The position numbers and the translations under genes were made by a program. Positions 17,895 through 26,321 of a DNA stretch of 64,000 nucleotides are shown here, one piece after another. The notes beneath the pieces are model-generated. The model worked only from the letters and a program-made list of their open reading frames with translations. It had not been told where the DNA came from and ran no database searches. This stretch comes from Sporosarcina sp. P34 (GTDB lineage: Bacteria; Bacillota; Bacilli; Bacillales_A; Planococcaceae): assembly GCF_002743375.1 (NCBI RefSeq), contig NZ_PDZC01000001.1, positions 558,001-622,000 on the forward strand, read 5' to 3'. The first letter of the stretch is position 1; each line of letters opens with the position of its first letter.

Positions 17895-18571
17895 TGGCCA
17901 TACCGGAATATTGGTTAAGCTACAACAACGGAGCGGAGAAATTGCGCTTTCCAGTGCCCCCTCCTGTTGTCAATGTATCTTCTCCATTTGGTAATACAGA
18001 TATAGATATAGTCAATGGTAAGGAGTTTACGATCATTGGAGACAGAGGACTAAAGGAGTTTTCTTTTCAGTCCTTTTTGCCGCGTCATTATAACTCCACA
18101 TATTGTGATTATGTCAAAATACCGGACCCGTATGTATTTATCAACTGGATTGAGCGTTGGCGTAACAGCAAGCGCCCTCTACGCTTTATCGTGACGGGTA
18201 CGAATATCAATCATGCAGTCACTGTTCGTGATTTTAACTATGACTTGGAAAAAGCAGGCGAACCAGGTGACATCTATTTCAGTATCGTATTAAAAGAGTA
18301 TGAATTTCTTACTCTTGGTAAAAAAGTAGATGTGAAAAAGCCAAATACACCAACGAAGCCGACGGATAGGCCACCAGTAGTCAACAAAGGCAATACAGCG
18401 AGTCCGAGCGGTACGTATATTGTTAAATCGGGCGATAGCCTTACTAAAATCGCGTTTAATGTTTATAAGAATGCGAACCATTGGAAAGACATACACAACG
18501 CCAATAAAAAGGTGATTGGTAATAATCCCGATGAACTCAAGATCGGCATGAAGTTGGTGTTGCCGAAATGA
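17894..18571 (+). CDS. LysM-containing tail protein (XkdP-like)
   Basis: 225 residues, start overlapping the previous stop. The N-terminal part is the baseplate-associated domain (a LPRHYNSTYCDY segment). The C-terminal 50 residues are a LysM module (YIVKSGDSLTKIAFNVYKNA) that binds peptidoglycan, joined by a threonine/proline linker. Matches XkdP in order and domains. Probably sits at the tube tip and helps assembly or wall contact. Confidence 0.87.
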   Translation: MAIPEYWLSYNNGAEKLRFPVPPPVVNVSSPFGNTDIDIVNGKEFTIIGDRGLKEFSFQSFLPRHYNSTYCDYVKIPDPYVFINWIERWRNSKRPLRFIVTGTNINHAVTVRDFNYDLEKAGEPGDIYFSIVLKEYEFLTLGKKVDVKKPNTPTKPTDRPPVVNKGNTASPSGTYIVKSGDSLTKIAFNVYKNANHWKDIHNANKKVIGNNPDELKIGMKLVLPK

Positions 18572-20427
18572 AACTGGATTACAAATCAGACAGGCCGGAA
18601 CTGCAAGTAATGTACTTTAACAAAGGCATATTGCATCGAATGACCGAAGTTGCTGAATCTGTCTCTATCAAGGGGGATGTAGCACAAGCGGCTAGAGAGT
18701 GCTCCATTAACTTTGCGAACACAACCAAAGGCATTCAACGTATTTTCGATATCGTCAATGGACAAGAAGTTCGTATCATGTCTGGAGAAATGGAAGTATT
18801 CCGCGGCACAGTACGGAGTTTTGAGCGCCATTCAGACGGCCGAGACAGCTTGATTGCAAAAGACGGCAATGAGTACTTAGTCAAAAATACAGTCAACGTC
18901 AAATTTATTGAAAAGACGGCAACGCAGATCATCAAAACGCTTTGCGGTAATTACGGTATCGCAGTTGGCAAATTAGCTGATACGAAACACAAAATACCCC
19001 GCTATATCATGCGAGGTAAAACGATCTATGACGTATTTATTACAGCGTTGACCATGACGCAGAAGGTCACTGGCAAGCGCTACATGCTTCACAACGTCAA
19101 AGGAAAGCTAACACTCGAAGTAGTTCAGCCAGCACAGGAATGGCTACGCTACGAGCAAGGAAAGAACCTGATTTCCGCGTCTTATTCGGAATCTATTGAA
19201 GATACACGAACACAAATACTGTACACGGGCGGTGATGAGAAATCACCATATAAAGTCGTGGTCAAAAAGAATACCGACAAATACGGCATCATGCAGCACG
19301 TGGAGCATAATTCCGACGCTAACCAATCGGCATTGCCAGGGCTTGCAAATGCGTTACTCGCGGAGTTATCCAAACCGCAAACGGAAATGAATATCAAGGT
19401 GCTTGGCATCCGTAATATGGTGGCGGGCATGGCGGTGGTGGTACAAGACAACTTGACAGGTATTCGTGGCACATACTTTGTTTTGGCTGATGCTCACGAA
19501 TACATAGCAGGCGGTGTCCACGTGATGGATTTAACGCTTTCCAAAACGCTTGATTTGCCTGTATTGGAATACGAGCCGCCGGATGAATCGAGCGACGATC
19601 CGGACAGCGGCAAATCAGCAGAGTATGACTTCCCGTATTCGACCGGCTGGGTAGCAACTGCCTACGATCCAATGCTTGGCGGTATCAATACAAGCGGCGA
19701 TCCGCGCACAACTGCCACAAGTACTCGATGGGCGTATAATCGCACGATCGCTGTTGATCCGAAGGTTATCCCATACGGTAGTGTAGTTGCCATTAAAGTG
19801 CCGTCCATGCCTAAATACAACGGCATGTATCTAGCAGAAGACACAGGCGGAGCGATCAAAGGCAAACGGATTGACATCTTGATACAAGGTAAATCAGCAA
19901 CTGCCGCATTTGGCCGTCGCGATGTAGAGGTCGCCATACTCGAAAAGGGTAAAGGTGCTCCTGACGCACGAGCGAAAGCCAAGACGTGGGATTCTATCAA
20001 GAGAAAGTGGAATACGAAGAAAGAACAAAAAGGTGTCGACAAGGCAGCTAAAGGCAAAGCAGCTGAAATACTCAAGACAGCTCATTCGTACAAGGGGAAA
20101 TTACGTTATGTATTTGGCAGTAAAGACTTGCCAAATGGTAAGTCGGATTGTTCCGGATTTATCAGCTATGTATTTAACAGGCATGGTATTAAATTGCCAC
20201 ATGGAACGTCTGCGCAGATCAGACTTGGAAAGTCAGTCAATAAAGCGGAGGCGATACCAGGTGACTTGGTATTCTTCCAAAACACCTATCGTAAAGGCGT
20301 GTCACACGTCGGAGTCGTTACGCGTAAAGGCTACTGCATTAGCATGCACAACAGCGGTTGTACAGAGCATACGTACACCACTGGTTATTGGGGAAAACAC
20401 TACATGTCGATAAGGAGGGTGCTGTGA
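18568..20427 (+). CDS. Baseplate hub protein with fused 3D and NlpC/P60 wall-lytic domains
   Basis: 619 residues. Residues 1-335 match XkdQ-type hub proteins (gp27/gpD-like). A second part at about 350-460 is a 3D domain (VATAYDPMLGG, then the aspartates in AEDTGGAIKGKRIDI), a double-psi beta barrel found in wall-lytic enzymes. The last 120 residues are an NlpC/P60 peptidase with the C528 (SDCSGF), H580 (SHVGVV) and H594 triad. PBSX XkdQ lacks these, so this hub should carry its own wall-drilling enzymes. It overlaps both neighbours. Confidence 0.87.
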   Translation: MKLDYKSDRPELQVMYFNKGILHRMTEVAESVSIKGDVAQAARECSINFANTTKGIQRIFDIVNGQEVRIMSGEMEVFRGTVRSFERHSDGRDSLIAKDGNEYLVKNTVNVKFIEKTATQIIKTLCGNYGIAVGKLADTKHKIPRYIMRGKTIYDVFITALTMTQKVTGKRYMLHNVKGKLTLEVVQPAQEWLRYEQGKNLISASYSESIEDTRTQILYTGGDEKSPYKVVVKKNTDKYGIMQHVEHNSDANQSALPGLANALLAELSKPQTEMNIKVLGIRNMVAGMAVVVQDNLTGIRGTYFVLADAHEYIAGGVHVMDLTLSKTLDLPVLEYEPPDESSDDPDSGKSAEYDFPYSTGWVATAYDPMLGGINTSGDPRTTATSTRWAYNRTIAVDPKVIPYGSVVAIKVPSMPKYNGMYLAEDTGGAIKGKRIDILIQGKSATAAFGRRDVEVAILEKGKGAPDARAKAKTWDSIKRKWNTKKEQKGVDKAAKGKAAEILKTAHSYKGKLRYVFGSKDLPNGKSDCSGFISYVFNRHGIKLPHGTSAQIRLGKSVNKAEAIPGDLVFFQNTYRKGVSHVGVVTRKGYCISMHNSGCTEHTYTTGYWGKHYMSIRRVL

Positions 20428-20846
20428 TGCAACTCGGAAAAGAAGTGCAAAACGAAGGTGACGCCTATTCAAAAATGGCGAAGTTTATCCGCAAACAAGG
20501 ACGCAACGAAACGTCCACCATGACATTCGGTCGGATTGTCAGCGCGCCCCCTGAAATCGAAATGAAGGTTGATCACGATGACGAGGTGTACGACAAAGGC
20601 GATATTTACATTGCGGAGCGTTTGACGGCCCACAAAAGACGTGCAGATATTACAGGATTGGTGATCGCTTCTCCGATGACCGCAAACGGTTTAGGTCCGC
20701 ATACACACAAATTGGAAAGCATCAGTTTGAAAGAGGCAGAAATATTCTATTTGGACGAACTCAAAGAAGGCGATCGGGTCCTAGTCGAATGGGATGAAGA
20801 CAACATGAAATTCATAATTATCGACAGGGTGGTGAGTTATAAATGA
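20427..20846 (+). CDS. Baseplate protein, DUF2577 (XkdR-like)
   Basis: 139 residues from ATG 20427 with AAGGAGG eight bases upstream; GTG 20424 is an alternative. Contains GLGPHTHKLESI, characteristic of DUF2577 proteins found between hub and gpW-like baseplate genes. Precise role unknown. Confidence 0.75.
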   Translation: MQLGKEVQNEGDAYSKMAKFIRKQGRNETSTMTFGRIVSAPPEIEMKVDHDDEVYDKGDIYIAERLTAHKRRADITGLVIASPMTANGLGPHTHKLESISLKEAEIFYLDELKEGDRVLVEWDEDNMKFIIIDRVVSYK

Positions 20847-21268
20847 GCCTACTACCCAACAATGAATCCGAGTTATTAGACGATTATCTTGAAAGGGTGT
20901 CCGGCGACAATGCGGAACAACCAACCAAGACGTATAAAATTGATTTTGAAACAGGTCGGATCCGCGGCTTTATTGATGAAATGGAAGCAGTAAAGCAATT
21001 TATCCGAAAAGCTATCATCACAGAACGCAGTAAGTGGCGCATCTATACGGATGATTACGGGTGTGAACTCCCCAGTCTGCTCGGGCAAGATGTAACAGAA
21101 GGATTTATGCATTCCGAAATACCGCGGATGGTCCGTGAAGCAATCGAATATGACGACCGAATCACATCGGTCGATAACGTAACAGCGCGCCGTGATGGTG
21201 ACGCTGTTTTTATTTACGCTGACGTTACGACTATTTACGGAAACGTCACGCAAGAGGTGGTGATTTGA
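20843..21268 (+). CDS. Baseplate wedge protein, DUF2634 (XkdS / gp25-like)
   Basis: 141 residues. Contains FIRKAIITERSKWRIYTDDY and YGCELPSLLG, which match the gpW/gp25-like fold that forms the inner wedge of contractile baseplates. ATGA-type overlap with the previous gene. Confidence 0.8.
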   Translation: MSLLPNNESELLDDYLERVSGDNAEQPTKTYKIDFETGRIRGFIDEMEAVKQFIRKAIITERSKWRIYTDDYGCELPSLLGQDVTEGFMHSEIPRMVREAIEYDDRITSVDNVTARRDGDAVFIYADVTTIYGNVTQEVVI

Positions 21269-22323
21269 TGTACACGGATAGAGACAAGGACCAGATATTG
21301 TCTGACATGTTGGAAAGCGTACAAGGGGACGTGGATAAGCGAGAGGGATCTGTTGTGTATGACATGCTTGCTCCTCCATCCGAAGAAATTGAGCTGCTAC
21401 AACACGTCCTAGAAGCGGTTTCGGAAAACGGTTTTATCGACACCGCCCAGATGGAATACGTCGACTTACGAGCGATGGAATACGGTGAATATCGCAAAAC
21501 TGCAGAACAAGCAAAAGGTTGGTTACTCATCGCAGATAAAGCGGGCCGTGAAATAAATATCGACACGGTGGTGATGACAGAACATGACGGTGAGCCGATA
21601 GCCTTGCAAATTGTCGAGTATAACGTGGTGCCTGAAAGCGGTGAAGTCACTGTACAAGCGGTGGCGGTTGAACCGGGTGATAACGGCAATATTCCTGCTT
21701 ACAGCGATATGACATGCGTTGACTTACCAGAGGCGATCATCACTAATCCAATTGAGTTTTTGGGTGGTGTAGACCGCGAATCTGACGAAGAACTGAAATC
21801 GAGAGTGTTGCTCAAAGTACGCAAACCTATCACATCAGGCAACATCTACCATTACGAGTTATGGGCACGACAAATAGCTGGCATCAGTCAAGCGCGCGTC
21901 ACGCCTTTATGGGATGGACCTGGCACAGTCAAAGTTACCGTCATCAACTCAGAGGGCCGAGCACCTACAGAAGAGCAAGTTTTGGCGGTGGCGGAGCATA
22001 TCGAAAAAGAGCGACCTATCGGTGCTACTGTATCGGTTGTCGCTATTAAAGAAGTTCCGATTGATGTGACAGCTACGATCGAATTAGAGGGCGGGTTATT
22101 GCCGGAAGACATACAGGAGGCCATAGAACAAAGTATTGCAGAATACCTGTCTGAAGCAGGTACGGAAATCCGTTACTCGCAAATTTCCCGCGCTATCCTA
22201 CGTACAGAAGGCGTCAAGGATTACGACGATGTGCAGATTGGTGCAGATGGCATTATGGGCAATGACAATGTACTAATATCAGCAGATGATGTAGCGATCG
22301 TAGGGCAGGTGACCTTGACATGA
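21268..22323 (+). CDS. Baseplate J-like wedge protein (XkdT)
   Basis: 351 residues; ATG 21268 chosen over TTG 21265. Begins with DMLESVQGDVDKREGSVVYD, then the family's ESDEELKSRVLLKVRKPITS and LWDGPGTVKVTVI segments. Baseplate J proteins connect the hub to the fibres and drive the opening of the baseplate. Confidence 0.87.
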   Translation: MYTDRDKDQILSDMLESVQGDVDKREGSVVYDMLAPPSEEIELLQHVLEAVSENGFIDTAQMEYVDLRAMEYGEYRKTAEQAKGWLLIADKAGREINIDTVVMTEHDGEPIALQIVEYNVVPESGEVTVQAVAVEPGDNGNIPAYSDMTCVDLPEAIITNPIEFLGGVDRESDEELKSRVLLKVRKPITSGNIYHYELWARQIAGISQARVTPLWDGPGTVKVTVINSEGRAPTEEQVLAVAEHIEKERPIGATVSVVAIKEVPIDVTATIELEGGLLPEDIQEAIEQSIAEYLSEAGTEIRYSQISRAILRTEGVKDYDDVQIGADGIMGNDNVLISADDVAIVGQVTLT

Positions 22324-23102
22324 TTACAGCGAAAGAGAGTGATATCGAGCGTCGCAAACAGGAAATGCTCGACAGTCTTCCACCCTATTATCAGGAGTCT
22401 CCTGAAGCAAATGCGATTATGCGTGGGAATGCCTCGGAAATCGAACGAAAACGAGCAGAAGCACAGGATTTACTTGATCAGATGTTTGTGTCGACTGCTA
22501 CTTGGGGGTTGGATTGGTGGGATCGTGTTTTTGATCTGCCGCCTGCTCCACGTATGTTGACGAGAAAACGCAGAGAACGAATCATTGCGAAGTTGCGAGG
22601 TGCCGCACCAGCGACGATTGAGTATTTGACGAATCTCGTGAACTCGTTCGTGCAAAATGGCGACGCGTATATCGAAGAACATGCAAAAGAGTATACATTT
22701 AACGCAGTGATCCCGATTGATGGCAAAAATGAAATTGACACAGGTGACATTTACGGGGCAATCGAGGAAGTAAAACCGGCACATCTGAATTTCGGAATTG
22801 TAGGTTCAATTATGAATACCGTCACGGTAACTGGCCATGCATACGATTTCCCTGTTCCTTATCCAATATGCAATACATTCCATACAGCGGATATACCAGG
22901 GGTGTTATCTGACATTATCGCAAAGGTTAGAACGCAGTCTTACGCATTTGATGCCAATTACCCTATTTGCGGTACATTCGTAACTTCGTCTGTCATCTCG
23001 CAAAACGAGCACATCAACGTCACATTGGCAGCCGAATACAGAGCAAATGACATTTTATATAAACGAGCGGGCACTATTTACGCGGGAGAAGGTGAGATTT
23101 AA
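22320..23102 (+). CDS. Baseplate protein, DUF2313 (XkdU-like)
   Basis: 260 residues with an ATGA overlap. The RRKQEMLDSLPPYYQESPEA start and WDRVFDLPPAPRMLTRKRRE motif are typical of YmfQ/XkdU proteins, which follow gpJ in contractile tails. The C-terminal 90 residues add a beta-rich part not needed for the family call. Confidence 0.82.
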   Translation: MITAKESDIERRKQEMLDSLPPYYQESPEANAIMRGNASEIERKRAEAQDLLDQMFVSTATWGLDWWDRVFDLPPAPRMLTRKRRERIIAKLRGAAPATIEYLTNLVNSFVQNGDAYIEEHAKEYTFNAVIPIDGKNEIDTGDIYGAIEEVKPAHLNFGIVGSIMNTVTVTGHAYDFPVPYPICNTFHTADIPGVLSDIIAKVRTQSYAFDANYPICGTFVTSSVISQNEHINVTLAAEYRANDILYKRAGTIYAGEGEI

Positions 23103-23428
23103 TGAATGATAATCAAGTGGTCAAGCCGGTCGTCATTGACTGGATCAGCGCATTGTTGGAAGATAAGGCGCATCGAAGTAAAGTCAAACTTAACGGGCAA
23201 TACGTTAACTATGAGATCTACAAGAAACTACGTGACGATAATACGTTACGCATCTACATCTATCTCGAAACCGAAGAAGGTTTTGTGGAAGAAGCGCAAC
23301 TGTTAACGTCTTCAGGTGAAGTTTGGGCAGTCAAGCCGTTTTCCATTGAAAAGAAAGATGACGGTCTGATCATCGCGTTTGAATTCGATATCCAAGTACG
23401 AGAGCGAGGTGTTTCTGATGCCTTATAA
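23102..23428 (+). CDS. Hypothetical tail protein, 108 residues
   Basis: Small beta-rich protein (YVNYEIYKKLRDDNTLRIYI) starting one base into the previous stop. Position between baseplate and fibre genes suggests a fibre adaptor. No family recognised. Confidence 0.55.
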   Translation: MNDNQVVKPVVIDWISALLEDKAHRSKVKLNGQYVNYEIYKKLRDDNTLRIYIYLETEEGFVEEAQLLTSSGEVWAVKPFSIEKKDDGLIIAFEFDIQVRERGVSDAL

Positions 23429-24866
23429 TCCGACAAAGTGGGTCAATACGACATATGACGCAGACGGCGAGGTCTTGCAAAAAGGCACGCCGTACAACGC
23501 GGAAAATATGAATAAGATCGAAAATGAACTAGAAGATGTCAGCACTAAGAAGCACACGCATCCGAACAAGGCAGTCCTTGATTCCGTTAAAGTCGAAAAT
23601 GTTCATACTCATGCGAATAAAACGGAAATCGACCAGGTTGACCAGTCACTTATAGACAGCAAGCACACACATCCGAACAAGGCGACACTGGACACGATAG
23701 CACCGGAAAACGTTCACAGCCACACGAACAAGACGGCGCTGGACAACCTGACACAGCCCGTTATAGATAATTCGCACACGCATCCTAATAAAGCTGTGCT
23801 CGACAAGCTGAAACAGTCGGACTTGGATGCGATTATGGCGCATGACATTACTTTAACTGACCACGAACAGCGACTTGTAGACGTCGTGGAGCGGATAACG
23901 AGCCTAAAGATCAAAGCGGTACAGACAATCGCAGAACGCGATGCGCTGGCAATCAAAGAGAATGTGATTATTCATGTTGTCGATGCATCCGCAGACCCTA
24001 CCGTTACAAGCGGATGGGCGCAGTACTTGTTGCAAGAGGGTGAGTGGGTCAAGATTGCGGAGAATGAGAGCATTGACGTCGTTCTCGCTTGGGCGGATAT
24101 CGTCGGAAAGCCCGCTAAGTTCCCGCCGGAAAGTCACACGCACGCCCCAGCGCAGGTTGGACTCGGAAACGTCGATAACGTTAAACAAGCGAGCAAAACC
24201 GAATTTAATGCACATGACGCGGACGAAACACGCCACATAAAACCAGCCGAGCGTACTGACTGGAATAGTAAAGCGAATGGCACGCACACGCATGGTTGGG
24301 GTGAAATCACCGGAAAGCCTGCGACATTCAACCCATCTGCCCACACGCACACAGAAGCGGACATTGTGGGATTGGACAAGTACACGCGCGATCAAGTTGA
24401 TGCGAAGGTAAACGCGAAGGCGAACGCTGTCCATGCGCATACAGAAGCGGATATAACGAACCTAGACAAATACACAAAAGCCGAGGTTGATGCGAAACTC
24501 GGGGGTAAGTCCGACACGACACACACACATCCGCAGTTCGCGCAGGTGACGAATAATACAACACGTATAGAGTCGCTTGAATCGTCGTCTGGACAGCTTC
24601 ACACGCACGCGAATAAAGCAACGCTCGACAAGATAACGTATAGCGGGGCAAAGCCGACCATTGATTTGGTAAAGATTGAAGAGCTTGAAAATCATACGCA
24701 CAACTACGAAGATTTAACGAACAAACCGACAGTTCCAGCAAAGACGAGCCAACTGACGAACGACAGCGGATATGTAAAGTCTAACGCGGGCAGAATACAT
24801 GTCTCTTATTCCGACAGCGACATTCCACCTTTGCAGCCGAATGATATAGTCCTGAGGGTGATTTAA
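23418..24866 (+). CDS. Tail fibre with 12 HxH motifs
   Basis: 482 residues from ATG 23418. The N terminus (YNPTKWVNTTYDADGEVLQ) is a baseplate-attachment module. It is followed by repeats such as KHTHPNKAVLD, VHTHANKTEID and VHSHTNKTALD and by pyocin-knob-like units (LGNVDNVKQASKTEFNAH). Twelve His-x-His motifs are visible. In T4 gp37 such motifs bind iron along a trimeric needle; the same is inferred here. No chaperone domain is visible at the C terminus. Confidence 0.8.
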   Translation: MPYNPTKWVNTTYDADGEVLQKGTPYNAENMNKIENELEDVSTKKHTHPNKAVLDSVKVENVHTHANKTEIDQVDQSLIDSKHTHPNKATLDTIAPENVHSHTNKTALDNLTQPVIDNSHTHPNKAVLDKLKQSDLDAIMAHDITLTDHEQRLVDVVERITSLKIKAVQTIAERDALAIKENVIIHVVDASADPTVTSGWAQYLLQEGEWVKIAENESIDVVLAWADIVGKPAKFPPESHTHAPAQVGLGNVDNVKQASKTEFNAHDADETRHIKPAERTDWNSKANGTHTHGWGEITGKPATFNPSAHTHTEADIVGLDKYTRDQVDAKVNAKANAVHAHTEADITNLDKYTKAEVDAKLGGKSDTTHTHPQFAQVTNNTTRIESLESSSGQLHTHANKATLDKITYSGAKPTIDLVKIEELENHTHNYEDLTNKPTVPAKTSQLTNDSGYVKSNAGRIHVSYSDSDIPPLQPNDIVLRVI

Positions 24867-25702
24867 TGCTGAAAGATATTGAGGTATGGGATGGATTACG
24901 GTATCGGAAAGTCATCGGTAAGGTGATGACGGCAAACGGCTTAAAAGACTTTTACAGACCGATAGATTTTCAAGATGACACGGCAACGCAGGTGGGCATG
25001 AGCCGTTTTGGAACTTCCGCATTTTTTAAAAAGAATGTTGGATTCTTTGATGATTTTGACACTATGCGCTACGGCACTTACGGGTCTACGATTAACTCTA
25101 TTGCTAATGACGTAATCAATCTCACATCTATTAACGGAGATCCAATGCTATATATGGAAGATATAGGACGATTCGATCCGAATATTTACCGATTTATCGA
25201 GTATCGGTATCGAATATTAAATGGTGTTTCAACTGGATGGGAAGTATTCTTTACGAACGATTTATATCCTTTTGCACACGGTGAACACCATATAGGCGGT
25301 TCGACGCTCATTGCGGATGGCCAGTGGCATACCGCTTACATTGACGGATGGTCTCATCCGACATGGAAGTCAAACGGAAATATACGTGGATTCCGTTTTG
25401 ATTGGGCGACAGCTCCGGGTGTGAATATAGAAATCGATCACATTAAATTGACAAACTACAGTGACACTGTCCTACCCGTCAGCAATTCGACGGGTTTTCA
25501 TGTTGGGCAAGAAGTGACGATAGCAGACGGTATGAATAGTGAGAACGTTCGGATTACAGGCGTTAGCGCGAGCGATATTATCGTCACTCCGCTATCGGTC
25601 GAATACCAATTGAATGCGATTATCGCACGGTCAACATCGGTTATTACGAGTGGGAAAATCGGTTATCTAACCCGCACGACATATACGATTACAGCAAATT
25701 AA
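24866..25702 (+). CDS. Fibre-associated protein with carbohydrate-binding-like core
   Basis: 278 residues. The middle (FDDFDTMRYGTYGSTINSIA onwards) is a beta-sandwich-like region of the kind that binds sugars. The C-terminal 60 residues share a module with the next protein (pattern VGxEVTIxDxxxxExVxI). Likely a fibre or tip component. Family not recognised. Confidence 0.55.
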   Translation: MLKDIEVWDGLRYRKVIGKVMTANGLKDFYRPIDFQDDTATQVGMSRFGTSAFFKKNVGFFDDFDTMRYGTYGSTINSIANDVINLTSINGDPMLYMEDIGRFDPNIYRFIEYRYRILNGVSTGWEVFFTNDLYPFAHGEHHIGGSTLIADGQWHTAYIDGWSHPTWKSNGNIRGFRFDWATAPGVNIEIDHIKLTNYSDTVLPVSNSTGFHVGQEVTIADGMNSENVRITGVSASDIIVTPLSVEYQLNAIIARSTSVITSGKIGYLTRTTYTITAN

Positions 25703-25715
25703 AAGGAGTGAGAGC

Positions 25716-26321
25716 ATGGCATATGTACCAACAAAGTGGCGAGACCATATCGTTGATCCTACACAATCCGAAAAGGACAAAGACGGCAACGTTATTATAG
25801 ACGAATATACAGGCAAGCCGAAACCAAAAGTAATCCAAGAAGGCACGCGGTTTGCAGCGCAGCGGATGAATAATATCGAGGATGGTATTTTAGGAGCGCA
25901 CAGCGGCATCGACCGTCTGAAATCAGAAAATGACCGCCTGAAAATCGAGATTGAAATGCTTGGCAGAGTGAAGGATAACAACGGCACATTCTTCGACGCA
26001 CTCGATGGGGAATCAGCTAAGGCGTTGACGAGATTGACAGCATCGGCAGTTTCTCAATTTGCTTTAAACGCAGGAGAAACAACTATAAAACTTGATAAAG
26101 TACCGTTCAAAGTCGGGGAGGTTCTGACGATTTATGACGATGAAAGACAAGAAGATGTGACGATAGTCAGTGTTTCAGAAACTGGCATTACAGTTGCCGC
26201 TCTTGTCAATTCATATAAAAAAGGTGCAGGAGTTGCACGGAGTAATTCTATTTTAAGCAACACAAAACTGTCTATTGGTAACTGGGGCAGTTATTCAATT
26301 AATGTAGCGGAGGTGGTTTAA
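25716..26321 (+). CDS. Fibre adaptor protein
   Basis: 201 residues. The N terminus (MAYVPTKWRDHIVDPTQSEK, later QEGTRFAAQRMNNIEDGI) is the attachment module also seen in the 482-residue fibre. A short coiled coil (residues 68-85) leads to the C-terminal VGEVLTIYDDERQEDVTI module shared with the preceding protein. Probably links an adhesin to the baseplate. Confidence 0.6.
   Translation: MAYVPTKWRDHIVDPTQSEKDKDGNVIIDEYTGKPKPKVIQEGTRFAAQRMNNIEDGILGAHSGIDRLKSENDRLKIEIEMLGRVKDNNGTFFDALDGESAKALTRLTASAVSQFALNAGETTIKLDKVPFKVGEVLTIYDDERQEDVTIVSVSETGITVAALVNSYKKGAGVARSNSILSNTKLSIGNWGSYSINVAEVV

Noticed and set aside
23540-24720. CRISPR-like array from the repeated CACACGCATCC text
   Set aside because: The repeats are in-frame codons for HTHPNK-type motifs with irregular spacing, so they belong to the fibre gene.
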